Source: Avena insularis (Eukaryota; Streptophyta; Magnoliopsida; Poales; Poaceae). Taken from it: DNA of 64,000 bases. Positions 30,401 to 45,200 of the stretch are shown one piece after another (positions within the stretch are counted from its first letter, which is position 1; each line of letters starts with the position of its first letter). The stretch is taken from the NCBI GenBank assembly GCA_023614405.1, contig CM042686.1, positions 463,916,740 through 463,980,739 of the forward strand, in the 5' to 3' direction. The translations under genes and the position numbers were made by a program. Below the pieces are notes generated by a model. It worked only from the letters and a program-made list of their open reading frames with translations. It ran no database searches and was not told where the DNA came from.

Positions 30401-33400
30401 GTTGATCCATAAGTGGTTTGTCGAAAAGAAAACACATGCAATGACTCTAGTGCTAGTTTTAGTATAAGAACACACATGCAATGACTCTAGTGGATCCATA
30501 TGTGGTTTGTGTAAAGAACACACATGCAATGACCACTTGTTGATCCATAAGTGGTTTGTGGAAAGAACACACATGCAATGACCACTGGTTGATCCATAAG
30601 TGGTTTGTGGAAAAAAACACATGCAATGACTCTGGTTGGTCCATATGTGGTTTGTGGAAAGAACACACATGCAATGACCACTGGTTGATCCATATGTGGC
30701 TTGTGAAAAGAACACACATGCAATGCCACTGGTTGATCCATGTGTGGTTTGTGGAAAGAACACACATGCAATGACTCTAGTGCTAGTTTTAGTATAAGAA
30801 CACACATGCAATGTCTCTAATGGATCCATATGTGGTTTGTGAAAAGAACACACATGCAATGACCACTTGTTGATCCATGTGTGGTTTGTGAAAAGAACAC
30901 ACATGCAATGACTCTAGTGCTAGTTTTAGTATAAGAACACACATGCAATGACTCTAGTGGGTCCACATGTAGTTTGTGAAAAGAACACACATGCAATGAC
31001 CACTTGTTGATCCATAAGTGGTTTGTGGAAAGAACACACATGCAATGACCACTATTTGATCCATAAGTGGTTTGTGGAAAAGAAACACATGCAATGACTC
31101 TGGTTGGTCCATATGTGGTTTGTGGAAAGAACACACATGTAGTGACCACTGGTTGATCCATGTGTGGTTTGTGAAATGAACACACATGCAATGCCACTGG
31201 TTGATCCATGTGTGGTTTGTGGAAAGAACACACATGCAATGACTCTAGTGCTAGTTTTAGTATAAGAACACACATGCAATGTCTCTAATGGATCCATATG
31301 TGGTTTGTGAAAAGAACACACATGCAATGACCACTTGTTGATCCATGTGTGGTTTGTGAAAAGAACACACATGCAATGACTCTAGTGCTAGTTTTAGTAT
31401 AAGAACACACATGCAATGACTCTAGTGGGTCCACATGTAGTTTGTGAAAAGAACACACATGCAATGACCACTGGTTGATCCATAAGTGGTTTGTGGAAAG
31501 AACACACATGCAATGACCACTAGTTGATCCATAAGTGGTTTGTGGAAAAGAAAACACATGCAATGACTCTGGTTGGTCCATATGTGGTTTGTGGAAAGAA
31601 CACACATGCATTGACCACTGGTTGATCCATATGTGGCTTGTGAAAAGAACACACATGCAATGCCACTGGTTGATCCATGTGTGGTTTGTGGAAAGAACAC
31701 ACTTGCAATGACTCTAGTGGTAGTTTTAGTATAAGAACACACATGCAATGTCTCTAATGGATCCATATGTGGTTTGTGAAAAGAACACACATGCAATGAC
31801 CACTTGTTGATCCATGTGTGGTTTGTGAAAAGAACACACATGCAATGACTCTAGTGCTAGTTTTAGTATAAGAACACACATGCAATGACTCTAGTGGGTC
31901 CACATGTAGTTTGTGAAAAGAACACACATGCAATGACCACTGGTTGATCCATAAGTGGTTTGTGGAAAGAACACACATGCAATGACTATGGTTGGTCCAT
32001 ATGTGGTTTGTGGAAAGAACACACATGCAATGACTCTGGTTGGTCCATATGTGGTTTGTGGAAAGAACACACATGCAGTGACCACTGGTTGATCCATGTG
32101 TGGTTTGTGAAATGAACACACATGCAATGCCACTGGTTGATCCATGTGTGGTTTGTGGAAAGAACACACATGCAATGACTCTAGTGCTAGTTTTAGTATA
32201 AGAACACACATGCAATGTCTCTAATGGATCCATATGTGGTTTGTGAAAAGAACACACATGCAATGACCACTTGTTGATCCATGTGTGGTTTGTGAAAAGA
32301 ACACACATGCAATGACTCTAGTGCTAGTTTTAGTATAAGAACACACATGCAATGACTCTAGTGGGTCCACATGTAGTTTGTGAAAAGAACACACATGCAA
32401 TGACCACTGGTTGATCCATAAGTGGTTTGTGGAAAGAACACACATGCAATGACCACTTGTTGATCCATAAGTGGTTTGTGGAAAAGAAAACACATGCAAT
32501 GACTCTGGTTGGTCCATATGTGGTTTGTGGAAAGAACACACATGCAGTAACCACTGGTTGATCCATGTGTGGTTTGTGAAATGAACACACATGCAATGCC
32601 ACTGGTTGATCCATGTGTGGTTTGTGGAAAGAACACACATGCAATGACTCTAGTGCTAGTTTTAGTATAAGAACACACATGCAATGTCTCTAATGGATCC
32701 ATATGTGGTTTGTGAAAAGAACACACATGCAATGACCACTTGTTGATCCATGTGTGGTTTGTGAAAAGAACACCCATGCAATGACTCTAGTGCTAGTTTT
32801 AGTATAAGAACACACATGCAATGACTCTAGTGGGTCCACATGTAGTTTGTGAAAAGAACACACATGCAATGACCACTGGTTGATCCATAAGTGGTTTGTG
32901 GAAAGAACACACATGCAATGACCACTGGTTGATCCATAAGTGGTTTGTGGAAAGAACACACATGCAATGACTCTGGTTGGTCCATATGTGGTTTGTGGAA
33001 AGAACACACATGCAGTGACCACTGGTTGATCCATGTGTGGTTTGTGAAATGAACACACATGCAATGCCACTGGTTGATCCATGTGTGGTTTGTGGAAAGA
33101 ACACACATGCAATGACTCTAGTGCTAGTTTTTTATAAGAACACACATGCAATGTCTCTAATGGATCCATATGTGGTTTGTGAAAAGAACACACATGCAAT
33201 GACCACTTGTTGATCCATGTGTGGTTTGTGAAAAGAACACACATGCAATGACTCTAGTGCTAGTTTTAGTATAAGAACACACATGCAATGACTCTAGTGG
33301 GTCCACATGTAGTTTGTGAAAAGAACACACATGCAATGACCACTGGTTGATCCATAAGTGGTTTGTGGAAAGAACACACATGCAATGACCACTGGTTGAT

Positions 33401-36230
33401 CCATAAGTGGTTTGTGGAAAAGAAAACACATGCAATGACTCTGGTTGGTCCATATGTGGTTTGTGGAAAGAACACACATGCAATGACCACTGGTTGATCC
33501 ATGTGTGGTTTGTGAAATGAACACACATGCAATGCCACTGGTTGATCCATGTGTGGTTTGTGGAAAGAACACACATGCAATGACTCTAGTGCTAGTTTTA
33601 GTATAAGAACACACATGCAATGTCTCTAATGGATCCATATGTGGTTTGTGAAAAGAACACACATGCAATGACCACTTGTTGATCCATGTGTGGTTTGTGA
33701 AAAGAACACACATGCAATGACTCTAGTGCTAGTTTTAGTATAAGAACATACATGCAATGACTCTAGTGGGTCCACATGTAGTTTGTGAAAAGAACACACA
33801 TGCAATGACCACTGGTTGATCCATAAGTGGTTTGTGGAAAGAACACACATGCAATGACCACTGGTTGATCCATAAGTGGTTTGTGGAAAAGAAAACACAT
33901 GCAATGACTCTGGTTGGTCCATATGTGGTTTGTGGAAAGAACACACATGCAATGACCACTGGTTGATCCATGTGTGGTTTGTGAAATGAACACACATGCA
34001 ATGCCACTGGTTGATCCATGTGTGGTTTGTGGAAAGAACACACATGCAATGACTCTAGTGCTAGTTTTAGTATAAGAACACACATGCAATGTCTCTAATG
34101 GATCCATATGTGGTTTGTGAAAAGAACACACATGCAATGACCACTTGTTGATCCATGTGTGGTTTGTAAAAAGAACACACATGCAATGACTCTAGTGCTA
34201 GTTTTAGTATAAGAACACACATGCAATGACTCTAGTGGGTCCACATGTAGTTTGTGAAAAGAACACACATGCAATGACCACTGGTTGATCCATAAGTGGT
34301 TTGTGGAAAGAACACACATGCAATGACCACTGGTTGATCCATAAGTGGTTTGTGGAAAAGAAAACACATGCAATGACTCTGGTTGGTCCATATGTGGTTT
34401 GTGGAAAGAACACACATTCATGACCACTGGTTGATCCATGTGTGGTTTGTGAAATGAACGCACATGCAATGCCACTGGTTGATCCATGTGTGGTTTGTGG
34501 AAAGAACACACTTGCAATGACTCTAGTGGTAGTTTTAGTATAAGAACACACATGCAATGTCTCTAATGGATCCATATGTGGTTTGTGAAAAGAACACACA
34601 TGCAATGACCACTTGTTGATCCATGTGTGGTTTGTGAAAAGAACACCCATGCAATGACTCTAGTGCTAGTTTTAGTATAAGAACATACATGCAATGACTC
34701 TAGTGGGTCCACATGTAGTTTGTGAAAAGAACACACATGCAATGACCACTAGTTGATCCATAAGTGGTTTGTGGAAAGAACACACATGCAATGACCACTG
34801 GTTGATCCATAAGTGGTTTGTGGAAAGAACACACATGCAATGACTCTGGTTGGTCCATATGTGGTTTGTGGAAAGAACACACATGCAGTGACCACTGGTT
34901 GATCCATGTGTGGTTTGTGAAATGAACACACATGCAATGCCACTGGTTGATCCATGTGTGGTTTGTGGAAAGAACACACATGCAATGACTCTAGTGCTAG
35001 TTTTAGTATAAGAACACACATGCAATGTCTCTAATGGATCCATATGTGGTTTGTGAAAAGAACACACATGCAATGACCACTTGTTGATCCATGTGTGGTT
35101 TGTGAAAAGAACACACATGCAATGACTCTAGTGCTAGTTTTAGTATAAGAACATACATGCAATGACTCTAGTGGGTCCACATGTAGTTTGTGAAAAGAAC
35201 ACACATGCAATGACCACTTGTTGATCCATGTGTGGTTTGTGAAAAGAACACACATGCAATGACTCTAGTGCTAGTTTTAGTATAAGAACACACATGCAAT
35301 GACTCTAGTGGGTCCACATGTAGTTTGTGAAAAGAACACACATGCAATGACCACTGGTTGATCCATAAGTGGTTTGTGGAAAGAACACACATGCAATGAC
35401 CACTGGTTGATCCATAAGTGGTTTGTGGAAAGAACACACATGCAATGACTCTGGTTGGTCCATATGTGGTTTGTGGAAAGAACACACATGCACTGACCAC
35501 TGGTTGATCCATGTGTGGTTTGTGAAATGAACACACATGCAATGCCACTGGTTGATCCATGTGTGGTTTGTGGAAAGAACACACTTGCAATGACTCTAGT
35601 GGTAGTTTTAGTATAAGAACACACATGCAATGTCTCTAATGGATCCATATGTGGTTTGTGAAAAGAACACACATGCAATGACCACTTGTTGATCCATGTG
35701 TGGTTTGTGAAAAGAACACCCATGCAATGACTCTAGTGCTAGTTTTAGTATAAGAACATACATGCAATGACTCTAGTGGGTCCACATGTAGTTTGTGAAA
35801 AGAACACACATGCAATGACCACTGGTTGATCCATAAGTGGTTTGTGGAAAGAACACACATGCAATGACCACTGGTTGATCCATAAGTGGTTTGTGGAAAA
35901 GAAAACACATGCAATGACTCTGGTTGGTCCATATGTGGTTTGTGGAAAGAACACACATGCAGTGACCACTGGTTGATCCATGTGTGGTTTGTGAAATGAA
36001 CACACATGCAATGCCACTGGTTGATCCATGTGTGGTTTGTGGAAAGAACACACATGCAATGTCTCTAGTGCTAGTTTTAGTATAAGAACACACATGCAAT
36101 GTCTCTAATGGATCCATATGTGGTTTGTGAAAAGAACACTCATGCAATGACCACTTGTTGATCCATGTGTGGTTTGTGAAAAGAACACACATGCAATGAC
36201 TCTAGTGCTAGTTTTAGTATAAGAACACAC

Positions 36231-39200
36231 ATGCAATGACTCTAGTGGGTCCACATGTAGTTTGTGAAAAGAACACACATGCAATGACCACTGGTTGATA
36301 CATAAGTGGTTTGTGGAAATAACACACATGCAATGACCACTAGTTGATCCATAAGTGGTTTGTGGAAAAGAACACACATGCAATGACCGTTGGTTGATCC
36401 ATAAGTTATTTGTGGAAAAGAACACACATGCAATGAACACTGGTTGATCAATGTGTGGTTTGTGCAAAAGAACACATGCAATGAATCTGGTTGGTCCGTA
36501 TGTGGTTTGTGGAAAGAACACACATGCAATGACTCTAGTGCCAGTTTTTGTATAAGAACACACATGCAATGCCACTGGTTGATCCATGTGTGGTTTGTGG
36601 AAAGAACACACATGCAATGACTCTAGTGCCAGTTTTTGTATAAGAACACACATGCAATGTCTCTAATGCACCCATATGTGGTTTGTGATAAGAACACACA
36701 TGCAATGACTCTAGTGGGTCCACATGTAGTTTGTGAAAATAACACACATGCAATGACCACTAGTTGATCCATGAGTGGTTTGTGGAAAGAACACACATGC
36801 AATGACCACTGGTTGATCCATAAGTGGTTTGTGGAAAAGAAAACACATGCAATGACTCTGGTTGGTCCATATGTGGTTTGTGGAAAGAACACACATGCAG
36901 TGAACACTGGTTGATCCATGTGTGGTTTGTGAAATGAACACACATGCAATGCCACTGGTTGATCCATGTGTGGTTTGTGGAAAGAACACACATGCAATGA
37001 CTCTAGTGCTAGTTTTAGTATAAGAACACACATGCAATGTCTCTAATGGATCCATATGTGGTTTGTGAAAAGAACACACATGCAATGACCACTTGTTGAT
37101 CCATGTGTTGTTTGTGAAAAGAACACCCATGCAATGACTCTAGTGCTAGTTTTAGTATAAGAACATACATGCAATGACTCTAGTGGGTCCACATGTAGTT
37201 TGTGAAAAGAACACACATGCAATGACCACTGGTTGATACATAAGTGGTTTGTGGAAATAACACACATGCAATGACCACTGGTTGATCCATAAGTGGTTTG
37301 TGGAAAAGAACACACATGCAATGACCACTGGTTGATCCATAAGTTATTTGTGGAAAAGAACACACATGCAATGAACACTGGTTGATCAATGTGTGGTTTG
37401 TGCAAAAGAACACATGCAATGAATCTGGTTGGTCCGTATGTGGTTTGTGGAAAGAACACACATGCAGTGACCACTGGTTGATCCATGTGTGGTTTGTGAA
37501 ATTAACACACATGCAATGCCACTGGTTGATCCATGTGTGGTTTGTGGAAAGAACACACATGCAATGACTCTAGTGATAGTTTTTGTATAAGAACACACAT
37601 GCAATGTCTCTAATGGATCCATATGTGGTTTGTGATAAGAACACACATGCAATGACTCTAGTGGGTCCACATGTAGTTTGTGAAAATAACACACATGCAA
37701 TGACCACTGGTTGATCCATAAGTGGTTTGTGGAAAGAACACACATGCAATGACCACTTGTTGATCCATAAGTGGTTTGTCGAAAAGAAAACACATACAAT
37801 GACTCAGGTTGGTCCATATGTGGTTTGTGGAAAGAACACACATGTAGTGACCACTCGTTGATCCATGTGTGGTTTGTGAAATGAACACACATGGAATGCC
37901 ACTTTTTGATCCATGTGTGGTTTGTGGAAAGAACACACATGCAATGACTCTAGTGCTAGTTTTTGTATAAGAACACACATGCCATGTCTCTAATGGATCC
38001 ATATGTGGTTTGTGAAAAGAACACACATGCAATGACCACTTGTTGATCCATGTGTGGTTTGTGAAAAGAACACACAAGCAATGACTCTAGTGCTAGTTTT
38101 AGTATAAGAACACACATGCAATGACTCTAGTGGGTCCACATGTAGTTTGTGAAAAGAACACACATGCAATGACCACTGGTTGATCCATAAGTGGGTTGTG
38201 GAAAGAACACACATGAAATGACCACTTGTTGATCCATAAGTGGTTCGTGGAAAAGAAAACACATGCAATGACTCTAGTTGGTCCATATGTGGTTTGTGGA
38301 AAGAACACACATGCAGTAACCACTGGTTGATCCATGTGTGGTTTGTGAAATGAACACACATGCAATGCCACTGGTTGATCCATGTGTGGTTTGTGGAAAG
38401 AACACACATGCAATGACTCTAGTGCTAGTTTTAGTATAAGAACACACATGCAATGTCTCTAATGGATCCATATGTGGTTTGTGAAAAGAACACACATGCA
38501 ATGACCACTTGTTGATCCATAAGTGGTTTGTGGAAAGAACACACATGCAATGACCACTGGTTGATCCATAAGTGGTTTGTGGAAAAGAAAACACATGCAA
38601 TGACTCTGGTTGGTCCATAAGTGGTTTGTGGAAAAGAAAACACATGCAATGACTCTGGTTGATCCATATGTGGCTTGTGAAAAGAACACACATGCAATGC
38701 CACTGGTTGATCCATGTGTGGTTTGTGGAAAGAACACACATGCAATGACTCTAGTGGTAGTTTTAGTATAAGATCACACATGCAATGACTCTAATGGATC
38801 CATATGTGGTTTGTGAAAATAACACACATGCAATGACCACTTGTTGATCCATGTGTGGTTTGTGAAAAGAACACACATGAAATGACTCTAGTGCTAGTTT
38901 TAGTATAAGAACACACATGCAATGACTCTAGTGGGTCCACATGTAGTTTGTGAAAAGAACACACATGCAATGACCACTGGTTGATCCATAAGTGGTTTGT
39001 GGAAAGAACACACATGCAATGACCACTTTTGATCCATAAGTGGTTTGTGGAAAAGAAAACACATGCAATGACTCTGGTTGGTCCATATGTGGTTTGTGGA
39101 AAGAACACACATGCAGTGACCACTGGTTGATCCATGTGTGGTTTGTGAAATGAACACACATGCAATGCCACTGGTTGATCCATGTGTGGTTTGTGGAAAG

Positions 39201-42200
39201 AACACACATGCAATGACTCTAGTGCTAGTTTTTGTATAAGAACACACATGCAATGTCTCTAATGGATCCATATGTGGTTTGTGAAAAGAACACACATGCA
39301 ATGACCACTTGTTGATCCATGTGTGGTTTGTGAAAAGAACACACATGCAATGACTCTAGTGCTAGTTTTAGTATAAGAACACACATGCAATGACTCTAGT
39401 GGGTCCACATGTAGTTTGTGAAAAGAACACACATGCAATGACCAATGGTTCATCCATAAGTGGTTTGTGGAAAGAACACACATGATATGACCACTTGTTG
39501 ATCCATAAGTGGTTTGTGGAAAAGAAAACACATGCAATGACTCTGGTTGGGCCATATGTGGTTTGTGGAAAGAAGGCACATGCAGTAACCACTGGTTGAT
39601 CCATGTGTGGTTTGTGAAATGAACACACATGCAATGCCACTGGTTGATCCATGTGTGGTTTGTGGAAAGAACACACATGCGATGACTCTAGTGCTAGTTT
39701 TAGTATAAGAACACACATGCAATGTCTCTAATGGATCCATATGTGGTTTGTGAAAAGAACACACATGCAATGACCACTTGTTGATCCATGTCTGATTTGT
39801 GAAAAAAACACCCATGCAATGACTCTAGTGCTAGTTTTAGTATAAGAACATACATGCAATGACTCTAGTGGGTCCACATGTAGTTTGTGAAAATAACACA
39901 CATGCAATGACCACTTGTTGATCCATAAGTGGTTTGTGGAAAGAACACACATGCAATGACCACTGGTTGATCCATAAGTGGTTTGTGGAAAAGAAAACAC
40001 ATGCAATGACTCTGGTTGGTCCATATGTGGTTTGTGGAAAGAACACACATGTAGTGACCACTGGTTGATCCATGTGTGGTTTGTGAAATGAACACACATG
40101 CAATGCCACTGGTTGATCCATGTGTGGTTTGTGGAAAGAACACACATGCAATGACTCTAGTGATAGTTTTTTTTATAGGAACACACATGCAATGTCTCTA
40201 ATGGATCCATATGTGGTTTGCGAAAAGAACACACATGCAATGACCACTTGTTGATCCATGTGTGGTTTGTGAAAAGAACACACATGAAATGACTCTAGTG
40301 CTAGTTTTAGTATAAGAACACACATGCAATGACTCTAGTGGGTCCACATGTAGTTTGTGAAAAGAACACACATGCAATGACCACTGGTTGATCCATAAGT
40401 GGGTTGTGGAAAGAACACACATGAAATGACCACTTGTTGATCCATAAGTGGTTTGTGGAAAAGAAAACACATGCAATGACTCTAGTGCTAGTTTTAGTAT
40501 AAGAACACACATGAAATGTCTCTAATGGATCCATATGTGGTTTGTGAAAAGAACACACATGCAATGACCACTTGTTGATCCATAAGTGGTTTGTGGAAAG
40601 AACACACATGCAATGACCACTGGTTGATCCATAAGTGGTTTGTGGAAAAGAAAACACATGCAATGACTCTGGTTGGTCCATAAGTGGTTTGTGGAAAAGA
40701 AAACACATGCAATGACTCTGGTTGGTCCATATGTGGTTTGTGCAAAGAACGCACATGAAGTAACCACTGCTTGATCCATGTGTGGTTTGTGGAAAGAACA
40801 CACATGCAATGACTCTAGTGGTAGTTTTAGTATAAGATCACACATGCAACGACTCTAATGGATCCATATGTGGTTTGTGAAAATAACACACATGCAATGA
40901 CCACTTGTTGATCCATGTGTGGTTTGTGAAAAGAACACACATGAATTGACTCTAGTGCTAGTTTTAGTATAAGAACACACATGCAATGACTCTAGTGGGT
41001 CCACATGTAGTTTGTGAAAAGAACACACATGCAATGACCACTGGTTGATCCATAAGTGGTTTGTGGAAAGAACACACATGCAATGACCACTTTTGATCCA
41101 TAAGTGGTTTGTGGAAAAGAAAACACATGCAATGACTCTGGTTGGTCCATATGTGGTTTGTGGAAAGAACACACATGCAGTGACCACTGGTTGATCCATG
41201 TGTGGTTTGTGAAATGAACACACATGCACTGCCACTGGTTGATCCATGTGTGGTTTGTGGAAAGAACACACATGCAATGACACTAGTGCTAGTTTTTGTA
41301 TAAGAACACACATGCAATGTCTCTAATGGATCCATATGTGGTTTGTGAAAAGAACACACATGCAATGACCACTTGTTGATCCATGTGTGGTTTGTGAAAA
41401 GAACACACATGCAATGACTCTAGTGCTAGTTTTAGTATAAGAACACACATGCAATGACTCTAGTGGGTCCACATGTAGTTTGTGAAAAGAACACACATGC
41501 AATGACCAATGGTTCATCCATAAGTGGTTTGTGGAAAGAACACACATGATATGACCACTAGTTGATCCATATGTGGTTTGTGGAAAAGAAAACACATGCA
41601 ATGACTCTGGTTGGTCCATATGTGGTTTGTGGAAAGAACACACATGCATTGACCACTGGTTGATCCATATGTGGCTTGTGAAAAGAACACATATGCAATG
41701 CCACTAGTTGATCCATGTGTGGTTTGTGGAAAGAACACACATGCAATGACTCTAGTGGTAGTTTTAGTATAAGATCACACATGCAACGACTCTAATGGAT
41801 CCATATGTGGTTTGTGAAAATAACACACATGCAATGACCACTTGTTGATCCATGTGTGGTTTGTGAAAAGAACACACATGCAATGACTCTAGTGCTAGTT
41901 TTAGTATAAGAACACACATGCAATGACTCTAGTGGGTCCACATGTAGTTTGTGAAAAGAACACACATGCAATGACCACTGGTTGATCCATAAGTGGTTTG
42001 TGGAAAGAACACACATGCAATGACCACTGTTTGATCCATAAGTGGTTTGTGGAAAAGAAAACACATGCAATGACTCTGGTTGGTCCATATGTGGTTTGTG
42101 GAAAGAACACACATGCAGTGACCACTGGTTGATCCATGTGTGGTTTGTGAAATGAACACACATGCAATGCCACTGGTTGATCCATGTGTGGTTTGTGGAA

Positions 42201-45200
42201 AGAACACACATGCAATGACACTAGTGCTAGTTTTTGTATAAGAACACACATGCAATGTCTCTAATGGATCCATATGTGGTTTGTGAAAAGAACACACATG
42301 CAATGACCACTTGTTGATCCATGCGTGGTTTGTGAAAAGAACACACATGCAATGACTCTAGTGCTAGTTTTAGTATAAGAACACACATGCAATGACTCTA
42401 GTGGGTCCACATGTAGTTTGTGAAAAGAACACACATGCAATGACCACTGGTTGATCCATAAGTGGTTTGTGGAAAGAACACACATGAAATGACCACTTGT
42501 TGATCCATAAGTGGTTTGTGGAAAAGAAAACACATGTAATGACTCTGGTTGGGCCATATGTGGTTTGTGGAAAGAAGGCACATGCAGTAACCACTGGTTG
42601 AGCCATGTGTGGTTTGTGAAATGAACACACATGCAATGCCACTGGTTGATCCATGTGTGGTTTGTGGAAAGAACACACATGCGATGACTCTAGTGCTAGT
42701 TTTAGTATAAGAACACACATGCAATGTCTCTAATGGATCCATATGTGGTTTGTGAAAAGAACACACATGCAATGACCACTTGTTGATCCATGTCTGATTT
42801 GTGAAAAAAACACCCATGCAATGACTCTAGTGCTAGTTTTAGTATAAGAACATACATGCAATGACTCTAGTGGGTCCACATGTAGTTTGTGAAAATAACA
42901 CACATGCAATGACCACTTGTTGATCCATAAGTGGTTTGTGGAAAGAACACACATGCAATGACCATTGGTTGATCCATAAGTGGTTTGTGGAAAAGAAAAC
43001 ACATGCAATGACTCTGGTTGGTCCATATGTGGTTTGTGGAAAGAACACACATGTAGTGACCACTGGTTGATCCATGTGTGGTTTGTGAAATGAACACACA
43101 TGCAATGCCACTGGTTGATCCATGTGTGGTTTGTGGAAAGAACACACATGCAATGACTCTAGTGATAGTTTTTTTTATAGGAACACACATGCAATGTCTC
43201 TAATGGATCCATATGTGGTTTGCGAAAAGAACACACATGCAATGACCACTTGTTGATCCATGTGTGGTTTGTGAAAAGAACACACATGAAATGACTCTAG
43301 TGCTAGTTTTAGTATAAGAACACACATGCAATGACTCTAGTGGGTCCACATGTAGTTTGTGAAAAGAACACACATGCAATGACCACTGGTTGATCCATAA
43401 GTGGTTTGTGGAAAGAACACACATGCAATGACCACTGGTTGATCCATAAGTGGTTTGTGGAAAAGAAAACACATGCAATGACTCTGGTTGGTCCATATGT
43501 GGTTTGTGGAAAGAACACACATGCAGTAACCACTGGTTGATCCATGTGTGGTTTGTGAAATGAACACACATGCAATGCCACTGGTTGATCCATGTGTGGT
43601 TTGTGGAAAGAACACACATGCAATGACTCTAGTGCTAGTTTTAGTATAAGAACACACATGCAATGTCTCTAATGGATCCATATGTGGTTTGTGAAAAGAA
43701 CACACATGCAATGACCACTTGTTGATCCATGTGTGGTTTGTGAAAAGAACACCCATGCAATGACTCTAGTGCTAGTTTTAGTATAAGAACATACATGCAA
43801 TGACTCTAGTGGGTCCACATGTAGTTTGTGAAAAGAACACACATGCAATGACCACTGGTTGATCCATAAGTGGTTTGTGGAAAGAACACACATGCAATGA
43901 CCACTGGTTGATCCATAAGTGGTTTGTGGAAAGAACACACATGCAATGACCACTGGTTGATCCATAAGTGGTTTGTGGAAAGAACACACATGCAATGAAC
44001 ACTGGTTGATCCATGTGTGGTTTGTGAAAAGAACACATGCAATGAATCTGGTTGATCCATGTGTGGTTTGTGAAATGAACATACATGCAATGCCATTGGT
44101 TGATCCATGTGTGGTTTGTGAAATGAACACACATGCAATGCCACTGGTTGATCCATGTTTGGTTTGTGGAAAGAACACACATGCAATAACTCTAGTGATC
44201 CATGTGTTTTGTATAAGAACACACATGCAATGTCTCTAATGCACCCATATGTGGTTTGTGATAAGAACACACATGCAATGACTCTAGTGGGTCCACATGT
44301 AGTTTGTGAAAAGAACACACATGCAATGACCACTAGTTGATCCATAAGTGGTTTGTGGAAAGAACACACATGCAATGACCACTGGTTGATCCATAAGTGG
44401 TTTGTGGAAAGAACACACATGCAATGACTCTGGTTGGTCCATATGTGGTTTGTGGAAAGAACACACATGCAGTGACCACTGGTTGATCCATGTGTGGTTT
44501 GTGAAATGAACACACATGCAATGCCACTGGTTGATCCATGTGTGGTTTGTGGAAAGAACACACATGCAATGACTCTAGTGCTAGTTTTAGTATAAGAACA
44601 CACATGCAATGTCTCTAATGGATCCATATGTGGTTTGTGAAAAGAACACACATGCAATGACCACTTGTTGATCCATGTGTGGTTTGTGAAAAGAACACAC
44701 ATGCAATGACTCTAGTGCTAGTTTTAGTATAAGAACACACATGCAATGACTCTAGTGGGTCCACATGTAGTTTGTGAAAAGAACACACATGCAATGACCA
44801 CTGGTTGATCCATAAGTGGTTTGTGGAAAGAACACACATGCAATGACCACTGGTTGATCCATAAGTGGTTTGTGGAAAGAACACACATGCAATGACCACT
44901 GGTTGATCCATAAGTTGTTTGTGGAACAGAACACACATGCAATGAACACTGGTTGATCCATGTGTGGTTTGCGCAAAAGAACACATGCAATGAATCTGGT
45001 TGGTCTGTATGTGGTTTGTGGAATGAACACACATGCAATGCCACTGGTTGATCCATGTGTTGTTTGTGGAAAGAACACACATGCAATGCCACTGGTTGAT
45101 CCATGTGTGGTTTGTGGAAAGAACACACATGCAATGACTCTAGTGATAGTTTTTGTATAAGAACACACATGCAATGTCTCTAATGGATCCATATGTGGTT

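Larger units (their letters stand above)
11411..36230. repeat. Satellite block B: homogenised 469-bp HOR core
   Basis: Unit after unit repeats at 468-469 bp spacing (for example equivalent points at 16087, 16555, 17024, 17493, 17961, 18430, 18898 and 19367; again at 26082, 26551, 27019, 27488 and 27956). Several 420-bp segments, starting at 11414, 15618, 23602, 27019, 28756, 33157 and 33626, give the same conceptual translation, so they are identical or nearly so. Exceptions are a nine-monomer unit (12349-12768), tandem duplication of m7 (about 19644-19740, 28575-28670 and 31984-32080), a disturbed patch at 20.5-22.3 kb, and a monomer with an internal deletion near 13000-13035. This uniformity suggests recent amplification or homogenisation. 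Confidence 0.85.
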
